From CAJGCS01 sp045589955 (GTDB lineage Bacteria > Bacillota_I > Bacilli_A > ML615J-28 > CAG-313): a stretch of 11,333 nt of DNA. The stretch spans positions 1-11,333 of the forward strand of contig JAZNQD010000021.1 of the NCBI GenBank assembly GCA_045589955.1, given 5' to 3'. The position numbers and the translations under genes were made by a program. Numbering within the stretch: the first letter of the stretch is position 1; every line of letters starts with the position of its first letter. A model generated the notes under the pieces. The model ran no database searches, had not been told where the DNA came from, and saw only the letters and a list, made by a program, of their open reading frames with translations. Shown here piece by piece: positions 6,583-11,333 of this stretch.

Positions 6583-7245
6583 TTACTTCTTTAAAACTTT
6601 TTTGTTAATCCCTTTAATATAATTTTTCTTTAAATGGTATACATCAACAAATTTTAATTCTGAATTTGATAATTCGTTTTTACTTAATTTTATTTCTAAA
6701 AGTTTTACTGTTGATACAAAATCTGCAACTTGAAATAATCTATATGATCCAGGAACAACTTCTTTTTTGAACTCATAATTCAAACCAGAAATTGCAAACG
6801 CACCATTTAATATCTTGGTTATCAAATTTTGGCCATTATCATAATATATTATTATTTCATTAAATGAATTTAAATAATCGAAATTATCTAATAAGAAATT
6901 ATAAACATCCTTTGTTATTTTAGCTTGCATTTTTAACAAGTCACCATTAAAGTCTTTCTTTTCATAACAAAAAGAAGAAATCATTATTGGTAATGATAAT
7001 GTAAACATAAAAATAGATTGAAATATTTTCTTTCTATCTTTCATTTCCATATTATCAAACGGATACTCTCTTCTAATTATAGGACCAGCATGAAATATAG
7101 GATAGTCTTTAATTTTTTCAATATTACTCTTTATATCATCATTTTGATTATGCATTACAAAAGTAATAATATAATATTTTGATGCATCTTTAATAAATCC
7201 AACATCACCTGATTCATCAATAAAAATGCGTAAGACTTTCCCCAC
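6583..7245 (-). CDS. DUF3800 domain protein
   Basis: A 220-residue protein of the DUF3800 family, whose biochemical function is not settled. The family hallmark FIDESGDVGF (8-17) opens the protein; H52 in FHAGP, D136 in IIYYDNGQ (132-139) and D175 in RLFQVADFV (169-177) are the other conserved positions. The spaced acidic residues (D10, D136, D175) suggest an RNase H-like metal-binding fold, which is inference. DUF3800 genes are common in accessory and mobile regions. The start is GTG at 7245, chosen because AAGGAG (complement of 7251-7256) lies five bases upstream; the first ATG is at residue 31. Upstream lie a strong promoter, a structured leader and a terminator, so expression is probably attenuated. 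No terminator is visible after its stop. Confidence 0.85.
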   Translation of the reverse strand: MGKVLRIFIDESGDVGFIKDASKYYIITFVMHNQNDDIKSNIEKIKDYPIFHAGPIIRREYPFDNMEMKDRKKIFQSIFMFTLSLPIMISSFCYEKKDFNGDLLKMQAKITKDVYNFLLDNFDYLNSFNEIIIYYDNGQNLITKILNGAFAISGLNYEFKKEVVPGSYRLFQVADFVSTVKLLEIKLSKNELSNSELKFVDVYHLKKNYIKGINKKVLKK

Positions 7246-7351
7246 AATTACTCCTTCCTATAAAAAATGGCAGGACTATTTCCTGCCGTTGGTGGACCAA
7301 GGCATACGCCAGTCCAAGTCATATGACAATAATATCATATGCATTTTTTAC
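7246..7351 (-). ncRNA. Structured leader RNA of the DUF3800 gene (candidate DUF3800 RNA motif)
   Basis: The predicted transcript starts near 7351 and folds into three successive helices on the minus strand: CATATGA/TCATATG (7341-7335 with 7326-7320), a two-part stem TGGAC/GTCCA (7316-7312 with 7297-7293) enclosing GGC-GTAT-GCC (7310-7301), and a GC-rich terminator hairpin (7287-7269). TTGG-TCCA-CCAA (7300-7289) is an alternative hairpin that would break the second helix. The nucleotides between are far more GC-rich than the surroundings. Conserved RNA structures in front of DUF3800 genes are described in the literature and Rfam as the DUF3800 motif classes; I cannot say which class this is, or whether it is one. 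The regulation sign and the ligand, if any, are unknown. Confidence 0.7.
7261..7287 (-). terminator. Intrinsic terminator (attenuator) before the DUF3800 gene
   Basis: On the minus strand GGCAGGA (7287-7281) pairs with TCCTGCC (7275-7269) around five bases, followed by AT-T6 (7267-7262). It is the most GC-rich hairpin in the area and ends only five bases before the Shine-Dalgarno site of the DUF3800 gene, so it would stop most transcripts unless overridden. Confidence 0.9.
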
Positions 7352-7357
7352 ATCTAT

Positions 7358-7386
7358 ATTCTATCAAAAAATATTTTATTTGTCAA
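7358..7386 (-). promoter_or_regulatory. Consensus promoter of the DUF3800 leader
   Basis: On the minus strand a perfect -35 TTGACA (complement of 7381-7386) and a -10 TAGAAT (complement of 7358-7363, one mismatch) are separated by exactly 17 bp. It is one of the strongest promoters in the window and would start the leader RNA near 7351. Confidence 0.85.
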
Positions 7387-7571
7387 TAGTTTAGACTGTT
7401 TAATAACTAGAAAAAGATTATCTAACTATATATTATTATATGCTTATTTTATACAAAGTAACACATTTTGTCGTGCAAACAAGTGTCATTACATCATAAA
7501 TGATACTTATATTTAATAAAAAATTCACTTCTTAGAGTTTATTTAAGAAACTTATTTAATATCTAAAATTT
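7387..7571. other. AT-rich gap with nothing assignable
   Basis: Between the DUF3800 promoter and the end of the frameshifted gene I see only AT-rich sequence. A short palindrome ATCAT-AA-ATGAT (7493-7504) and small open frames without ribosome binding sites are present but not meaningful. No terminator for the frameshifted gene is evident. Confidence 0.4.
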
Positions 7572-7834
7572 TTAATCCCTATCTAAAGCTTGGCCGTATT
7601 TAGTTAAAAAGATCCCAGTTTTATATTCGAAATAATAAACTGAATCATTAAGTATAATAATTGGAACAAAAAATTTTTTATATTTATAAGATTTTGTTTG
7701 AGTATCGATGATTGTATTTTTAATATATTCTTTTCCTTGTTTTAATATTCTTTCATCATTATTAACTATAAAAATAAATCCAATATTATGAATACTCCAC
7801 CTAAAGAAATAATTAGTCGTTCTAAATTATTCAT
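7572..7834 (-). pseudogene. Small membrane-anchored protein gene broken by a single-base frameshift
   Basis: ATG at 7834 has GGAG (complement of 7844-7847) nine bases upstream and encodes MNNLERLIISLGGVFII, then reaches TAG at 7768-7766 after 22 codons. The -1 frame continues from about 7788 as IGFIFIVNNDERILKQ and stays open to TAA at 7574-7572 with coherent coding character (a lysine-rich stretch, then KKFFVPIIILNDSVYYFEY and KTGIFLTKYGQALDRD). Joined, the product would be about 86 residues: one N-terminal membrane helix and a soluble domain of about 60 residues. The downstream frame has no start codon of its own. I do not recognise the family. One missing base near 7770-7790, a recent mutation or a sequencing error would explain it. 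Confidence 0.6.
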
Positions 7835-7853
7835 GATGTCACACTCCACATAT

Positions 7854-7862
7854 ATTATATCA
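7854..7862 (-). promoter_or_regulatory. Extended -10 promoter of the frameshifted small gene
   Basis: On the minus strand TGATATAAT (complement of 7854-7862) is a perfect extended -10 element, about 20 bp before the ATG at 7834. No good -35 is seen. The start point would be near 7847, overlapping the ribosome binding site, so the leader is very short. Confidence 0.5.
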
Positions 7863-7891
7863 CACTTTAATTAATATTCAGAGAAAATAAT

Positions 7892-8005
7892 AAATGTATC
7901 CTTATAGTAAAATAAAAATACTTTGTTTTACTGATTTTCGAGTCCCGTATGTTAGTCGAAATTATTACCCTACACCATAGTAAGAAGTAATAAGAGGATA
8001 CATTT
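7892..8005. repeat. 114-bp inverted-repeat element with internal hairpins
   Basis: Outer arms AAATGTATCC-TTAT (7892-7905) and ATAA-ga-GGATACATTT (7990-8005) are complementary apart from two extra bases. Inside are three further perfect inverted repeats in series: AGTAAAA/TTTTACT (7906-7912, 7926-7932), TTTCGA/TCGAAA (7936-7941, 7956-7961) and TTATTAC/GTAATAA (7962-7968, 7987-7993). The whole can fold as a closing stem with three branches. It could be a MITE-like element or a structured RNA. No clear target duplication flanks it. On the plus strand the 3' arm is followed by TT, on the minus strand by a loose T-rich stretch. Confidence 0.5.
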
Positions 8006-8071
8006 TTCACATGTAATTTTATTAATAAAACTAATAATATCGTATTATTTCTTTAATAATCCTCTAAAAAC

Positions 8072-8102
8072 AAAAAAAGAAGCAATACAAGTGTATCACT
8101 TC
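8072..8102 (-). terminator. Terminator after the AlbA_2 gene
   Basis: On the minus strand GAAGTGATACA (8102-8092) pairs with TGTATTGCTTC (8089-8079) over 11 positions, two of them G-U, followed by seven T (8078-8072) and more T after one G. It lies about 95 bp after the stop of the AlbA_2 gene and ends its transcript. Confidence 0.85.
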
Positions 8103-8155
8103 ATCTCTTTCATAATGCCTAACTGCTACGATATCTATCTTTTTATAAAGTGTGT

Positions 8156-8186
8156 GGGACTATAAGTCATTTATGAAATATAGCCC
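8156..8186. other. Bulged hairpin in the AlbA_2 3' untranslated region
   Basis: GGG-a-CTATA (8156-8164) pairs with TATAGCCC (8179-8186) with one bulged A; inside, TCAT (8167-8170) pairs with ATGA (8173-8176). No T tract follows on either strand, so it is not a terminator. It lies between the AlbA_2 stop codon and its terminator, so it would be part of that transcript. Confidence 0.5.
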
Positions 8187-8196
8187 CATATAGATC

Positions 8197-9522
8197 TTAT
8201 TTAATTACTTTCCATCTTCCCATTTTCTTAGAACCTATTCTTTCAATTACACCTTTAACTTGCAAGCTGCTAAGAATTCTCTCTATCGTTCTTTTAGATA
8301 AAGACAATTCATTGGCTATTGTTTCAGCTGTAAAATTCGGATTTTCCAACAATATTTTTATTACTTCATCCTCCGAATGTGTTAAGTTTAAACCGACATT
8401 TAAACCGACATTTAAACCGACATTTTGTTGTTCTAAAACTCTTTCATCAAATGGAATAATTACTTTAATGTAATTATCTTTTATTTCAAAAGTTTCCCTT
8501 CCATATCTTTTTAAAATAGTCGGAATTCCATGTCCTGTATGCTCTACAATTCCCATATTAAGAAAAATTCTCATTAGTTTTTCATTTCTCGGAATGCTTA
8601 TACCTTCTAAAAAGTTTTCAATTGTTTGATTATGAGGTAACCCACCATGTGATAAAATTTCTATTCTATTGCTAAAAAAAGATACAAGAGGTTCAGTAAT
8701 ACTCCAATCATTGTGTACTATTGCATTAACAATAGCTTCATTGACGCAATCAAAATCAAACAAATATGTATCTTTACGAGGTCGTACTGTTGTATCTGTT
8801 ACACATATATTTTCGGATACTAATCGATTTTTTAGTTGTTCATATGCAAAAAGTATACATTGATTTCCATAATCGCTTCTCTGAGAAATCGATGCTTTAT
8901 CTTCACCTTTAAATTTTACGAATATTAATGAAGATTCATTTTTATCAGAAAATAATTCAGCCATCTTGTTATATTCACCTTTTTCATTTTTTAAAGATAA
9001 GTTAGTTTCAAAGTTACTATCATCTAAATGAAATCCACGTTCAGAGTAATAAACTTTAAGAGTTTTAAAACTTAGTTTTGGATAATTTGATTTACTTGAA
9101 ATTAACAAGTCTGAATTAAAAAATTTCTTTTCATATCTGCTTTTAATTTGTTCTTGGGTCATTTCTCTACATGATGTACCAACTCTAATAGTACAACCAG
9201 TAGACGAGTATCCATATTTTTTTTGACAATATAAAGAATCTGTTCCTTTTTTTATGTATATAGCTATTATAGTTTTATCCCCTTCAAAAATTAATTCATT
9301 TCTAATTAACTCTTGTGGATTAGGTTCAATTTGTTGTGTAATAATGTCAGCAATAGATCTGCAAGTTTCATCAATATTTGTGTTTCCTATTATTGTACCA
9401 TCATCTCTCACACCAATGTAAATAGTTCCACCATCAGAATTCAAAAAAGAAACTATTTCTTTACATATAGAATTAGAAAATTTTTCTTTCAATTCAATTA
9501 CGTTAGATTCTTGATAATGCAT
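8197..9522 (-). CDS. AlbA_2/Schlafen-like protein with ATPase-like and winged-helix domains
   Basis: A complete 441-residue protein. Residues 5-130 form an AlbA_2 (Schlafen-type) domain: ESNVIELKEKFS, IVSFLNSDGGTIYIGVRDDG. Residues about 258-355 look like the HATPase_c_4 / RecG C-terminal-like domain: NEAIVNAIVHND (261-272, N-box E262 and N266), GGLP (293-296), RNEKLMRIFLNMG and the GHGI glycine loop (330-333). A linker of three NVGL repeats (367-378) leads to a C-terminal winged helix (382-437, FTAETIANELSLSKRTIERIL). Such proteins are usually annotated as ATP-binding proteins or transcriptional regulators; some Schlafen-like proteins act in phage defence, but that is not shown here. The Shine-Dalgarno is AAAGGAGGT (complement of 9529-9537). 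The repeat DNA matches a motif at its own promoter, which suggests autoregulation. Confidence 0.88.
   Translation of the reverse strand: MHYQESNVIELKEKFSNSICKEIVSFLNSDGGTIYIGVRDDGTIIGNTNIDETCRSIADIITQQIEPNPQELIRNELIFEGDKTIIAIYIKKGTDSLYCQKKYGYSSTGCTIRVGTSCREMTQEQIKSRYEKKFFNSDLLISSKSNYPKLSFKTLKVYYSERGFHLDDSNFETNLSLKNEKGEYNKMAELFSDKNESSLIFVKFKGEDKASISQRSDYGNQCILFAYEQLKNRLVSENICVTDTTVRPRKDTYLFDFDCVNEAIVNAIVHNDWSITEPLVSFFSNRIEILSHGGLPHNQTIENFLEGISIPRNEKLMRIFLNMGIVEHTGHGIPTILKRYGRETFEIKDNYIKVIIPFDERVLEQQNVGLNVGLNVGLNLTHSEDEVIKILLENPNFTAETIANELSLSKRTIERILSSLQVKGVIERIGSKKMGRWKVIK
8387..8422 (-). repeat. Three exact 12-bp tandem repeats encoding NVGL
   Basis: TTTAAACCGACA occurs three times without change at 8387-8398, 8399-8410 and 8411-8422. 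On the coding strand each reads as Asn-Val-Gly-Leu, giving residues 367-378 of the AlbA_2 protein. The 11-bp core TAAACCGACAT is also found upstream of the same gene at 9588-9598. Identical codons in all copies suggest recent slippage or selection on the DNA itself. Confidence 0.95.
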
Positions 9523-9546
9523 AAATTGACCTCCTTTGATGTAAAT

Positions 9547-9575
9547 ATTATATCACGATTATAAGATTTTGTCAA
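9547..9575 (-). promoter_or_regulatory. Fully consensus promoter of the AlbA_2 gene
   Basis: On the minus strand TTGACA (complement of 9570-9575) and TATAAT (complement of 9547-9552) are both perfect and separated by 17 bp, with an additional TG extension. The start point would be near 9540, giving a leader of about 18 nt that consists mainly of the Shine-Dalgarno site. A promoter this strong in a regulator-like gene implies repression. Confidence 0.9.
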
Positions 9576-9578
9576 TAT

Positions 9579-9602
9579 ATACCGACATAAACCGACATAA
9601 AC
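9579..9602 (-). promoter_or_regulatory. Tandem putative operator ACCGACATAA x2
   Basis: ACCGACATAA occurs twice in direct repeat (9581-9590, 9591-9600), with flanking AT and AC extending the match. It ends three to five bases before the -35 of the AlbA_2 promoter and two bases after the MerR stop codon. The 10-bp period puts both copies on the same face of the helix. The same core occurs three times within the AlbA_2 gene. Confidence 0.65.
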
Positions 9603-9604
9603 TT

Positions 9605-10567
9605 TTATTCTTTTATTAAAATATAATTGCCAGGTTTTCTTTTTCCGAACGTATAATCTCCCGATTTCCATTCACAAATTAAGTATTCTACATTTTCTAT
9701 TTTTACTATTTCATATTTTGATGATGTAATACTATATTTATTATCTATGACTTTACCATTAGTCCATAATAAATGATTTAGTATAATTCCATTATTTCTT
9801 TCTTCAAGTAACTTTCCATCTTTACAAAATATTAATCTTTGTAAAAATAGATCATCTTTTTCATCTTTTATTATTTCTTCAATATCATCACTATATGTAA
9901 AAGCAATTGATCTCCATATTCCTAATACATTTTCATCATTAACAAATTCATAGTCCACATCATCAATTTGTTTAATTTCATCAATAGAATATTCTTTATT
10001 ATCGATTTTTCTGAATTTAACTTTCTTACCTATTATTCCATTTACATCAACAACGCTAAGAACTAACATATCGTCTATTACTTCATATGGGTGATATGTA
10101 TCAATAATTTTCAAATATCCTTTGGTCCAACTAAACACCCAATATTCTTTTCCATTTGGTAAAAAGTATAATTCATTAAAAGGAAAAGGTTCATCTTCTA
10201 ATAATTCCCATTTTCCAATTACTTTTTCATCATTTACAAATACCAATTCACTACACTCTCCTTTTTCAATCATTGATTCAATATAATTAATATTTTTCTT
10301 TATATTAATCATCTGTTCTTTTAAAGATTCAACTTTTGAAACAAGTAGATTAGGATTTATGTTTTTAATTTCTTCTAATGTAAAGCCCATATTCTTATAT
10401 TGTAATATCATTAATATTTGTTCTATGTTTTTTTCATCATAATATCTATATCCTGTATATTTATCAATATAAGCAGGTTTGATTAATCCTTTCTCTTCAT
10501 AGAATCTAATTGTTTTTACACTGATTCCTGCAACATTAGAAAAATCACCTATTCTTAAATATTTCAT
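9605..10567 (-). CDS. MerR-family regulator with duplicated lipocalin-like sensor domain
   Basis: A 320-residue regulator. Residues 1-70 are a MerR winged helix: YLRIGDFSNVAGISVKTIRFYEEKGLIKP, then GYRYYDEKNIEQI and MGFTLEEIKNI. A dimerising coiled coil follows (75-103). The rest is two related beta-rich halves, starting FVNDEKVIGKWEL (110-122) and FVNDENVLGIWRS (208-220), each continuing with a LxFLxxGK-type and WTxGxxID-type segment; this resembles lipocalin-like effector domains rather than the GyrI-like domain of BmrR. It probably senses a small molecule and twists open a 19-bp-spacer promoter; its own promoter has that shape, so it is likely autoregulated. The start has Shine-Dalgarno AAAGGAGGC (complement of 10571-10579). 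No terminator follows; the AlbA_2 operators begin within a few bases of the stop. Confidence 0.9.
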   Translation of the reverse strand: MKYLRIGDFSNVAGISVKTIRFYEEKGLIKPAYIDKYTGYRYYDEKNIEQILMILQYKNMGFTLEEIKNINPNLLVSKVESLKEQMINIKKNINYIESMIEKGECSELVFVNDEKVIGKWELLEDEPFPFNELYFLPNGKEYWVFSWTKGYLKIIDTYHPYEVIDDMLVLSVVDVNGIIGKKVKFRKIDNKEYSIDEIKQIDDVDYEFVNDENVLGIWRSIAFTYSDDIEEIIKDEKDDLFLQRLIFCKDGKLLEERNNGIILNHLLWTNGKVIDNKYSITSSKYEIVKIENVEYLICEWKSGDYTFGKRKPGNYILIKE

Positions 10568-10579
10568 AAAGCCTCCTTT

Positions 10580-10605
10580 GTAATAATTGCTAGCTAACTT
10601 ATTAC
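10580..10605 (-). promoter_or_regulatory. Inverted repeat in the MerR-gene leader
   Basis: GTAATAA (complement of 10599-10605) and TTATTAC (complement of 10580-10586) flank a 12-bp centre that contains the palindrome TTAGCTAG-like core. It lies between the -10 and the Shine-Dalgarno, and could be a second operator or a weak leader hairpin next to the ribosome binding site. Confidence 0.45.
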
Positions 10606-10611
10606 AATATG

Positions 10612-10642
10612 ATTATAACATTACAGTTAACTGGAGAGTCAA
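10612..10642 (-). promoter_or_regulatory. MerR-type promoter with 19-bp spacer and palindromic operator
   Basis: On the minus strand TTGACT (complement of 10637-10642) and TATAAT (complement of 10612-10617) are separated by 19 bp instead of 17, the hallmark of promoters activated by MerR-family proteins. The spacer contains the perfect palindrome CAGTTAACTG (10624-10633) within a longer imperfect dyad (CTCTCCAGTT / AACTGTAATG). The gene it drives encodes a MerR protein, so it is a probable autoregulated target. Confidence 0.85.
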
Positions 10643-10648
10643 GTAAAA

Positions 10649-11333
10649 TTATTTATTTCTAAAATAATTGTTAGGTCCTCCACAATAATAATAATACGTA
10701 TTTGGTTTATTAACAACCATGTCAAGCATTGATATTAATCCAACAATTTGAGGGTTTTGTAATACAGCATATAATTCGATTGTTGTATCATTAATTGGAA
10801 CATCAGCACAAGATACAATTTTAAATTCTTCCATTTTTTTTAGAACTGATCTTGCTTCATCATATGTTATATTCAAATTATCAATTAATAATTGTTCAGT
10901 AAAGTTTCCGCCATTACGGGAATGTAAAAACACTAATGTATTATAAAATAATTCATCACTTAAATATTCACAAAATTTTCTTTGTTTATCCTTACTTAAA
11001 AGCATTTTTGAATAATCTGATTTGTCATCTTTTGGTAAGCATATGAATATTTTATTAGTTTTTGCTAGCGATGTAATTGCTATACCTTCTGGTCCTATTA
11101 TAGTTGAAAACATATCATCATTATTAATAAGTTCATCAAATTTGTCTTGATCTTCAATTTCATCCCCACGTGTTGCAATTGACATTTTGAATGCTAAATC
11201 ATATACCACATTCATTCTATTCTCTAAATCAAAACTTTGTATGTATTTAGCTACCTTCTTATCAATGTTAACAATATCACTATTCTTCATGTCAAATAAA
11301 TAATCAGTTGTTACATTAAAGTATGTTGCTATT
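10649..11333 (-). CDS. XRE-family transcriptional regulator, C-terminal part (cut by right edge)
   Basis: The frame is open from TAA at 10651-10649 to the right edge, giving 227 residues. The first visible residues, IATYFNVTTDYLFDMKNSD, match the last helix of Cro/CI-type HTH_3 domains (the usual form is IAxYFxVSxDYLLG), so the DNA-binding domain starts outside the window and the Met at 11290 is internal, not the start. The C-terminal 200 residues are mixed: a helical stretch around KKVAKYIQSF, an FTEQLLIDNLNITYDEARSVLKKM segment that looks like a second winged-helix or helical unit, and an odd tail PNTYYYYCGGPNNYF. I do not recognise the effector domain. It lies directly upstream of the MerR promoter, with no terminator between them. 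Confidence 0.8.
   Translation of the reverse strand, partial: IATYFNVTTDYLFDMKNSDIVNIDKKVAKYIQSFDLENRMNVVYDLAFKMSIATRGDEIEDQDKFDELINNDDMFSTIIGPEGIAITSLAKTNKIFICLPKDDKSDYSKMLLSKDKQRKFCEYLSDELFYNTLVFLHSRNGGNFTEQLLIDNLNITYDEARSVLKKMEEFKIVSCADVPINDTTIELYAVLQNPQIVGLISMLDMVVNKPNTYYYYCGGPNNYFRNK

Noticed and set aside
7226..7516. Plus-strand open frame of 96 codons
   Set aside because: It lies antisense over the DUF3800 start, leader RNA and promoter, has no ribosome binding site and no coherent protein character.
7436..7530. Minus-strand open frame of about 30 codons starting at GTG
   Set aside because: No Shine-Dalgarno site or promoter; composition expected by chance in an AT-rich gap.
7766..7795. 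Programmed -1 frameshift in the small membrane-protein gene
   Set aside because: No X XXY YYZ slippery heptamer is in phase before the TAG and no strong downstream hairpin is seen; a simple indel is more likely.
7932..7948. tRNA remnant: TTCGAGT looks like a T-loop
   Set aside because: The five bases on either side (TGATT and CCCGT) do not pair, and no acceptor, D or anticodon stem or CCA is found.
8033..8049. AATAATA-TCG-TATTATT hairpin as a terminator
   Set aside because: Entirely A-T stem without a following T run on either strand; too weak to call.
647..10567. Alternative genetic code with TGA as tryptophan
   Set aside because: All complete genes stop at TAA and use TGG for conserved tryptophans, such as W161 of ThyA and W22 of DfrA; no in-frame TGA is needed anywhere.

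Overview
The window is AT-rich DNA from a low-GC Gram-positive-type bacterium (Bacillota or Mycoplasmatota, for example an Erysipelotrichia-, Turicibacter- or Acholeplasma-like lineage; I cannot decide which). Reasons: strong purine-rich Shine-Dalgarno sites before nearly every gene, consensus-like promoters, TGG for tryptophan, TAA as the stop of every intact gene, and enzyme types common in that group.

Left half (1-6459) is housekeeping. A partial membrane-protein gene leaves the left edge on the minus strand (404 to 1). Divergent from it runs ssb - thyA - dfrA (647-2440), ending at a 14-bp hairpin, then pdp - mgtC-like (2534-4585). ThyA makes dTMP and dihydrofolate, DfrA recycles the dihydrofolate, Pdp handles pyrimidine nucleosides and SSB serves DNA metabolism, so this is a thymidylate/DNA-precursor block. 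It meets the convergent mntP - pepT operon (minus strand, 6459-4611) at a shared bidirectional terminator whose stem edges carry both stop codons.

Right half (6480-11333) looks accessory: single genes, all on the minus strand, wide non-coding gaps and much regulatory structure. In order of coordinate: three 30-bp-spaced direct repeats; a DUF3800 protein preceded by a consensus promoter, a roughly 105-nt structured leader and an intrinsic terminator just before its ribosome binding site; a frameshifted small membrane-protein gene; a 114-bp inverted-repeat element with internal hairpins; an AlbA_2/Schlafen-like protein with ATPase-like and winged-helix domains; a MerR regulator with a duplicated lipocalin-like sensor domain and a 19-bp-spacer MerR-type promoter; and the C-terminal part of an XRE (Cro/CI) regulator running off the right edge.

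Two signals stand out. First, the DUF3800 gene sits behind what appears to be a terminator-controlled structured RNA, an arrangement like the published DUF3800 RNA motifs. Second, the motif TAAACCGACAT occurs as two direct copies touching the promoter of the AlbA_2 gene and again as three exact 12-bp tandem copies inside that gene, where it encodes the NVGL linker repeats next to its own DNA-binding domain. This suggests a self-referential operator. All functional statements are based on reading the sequence; no database search was possible.
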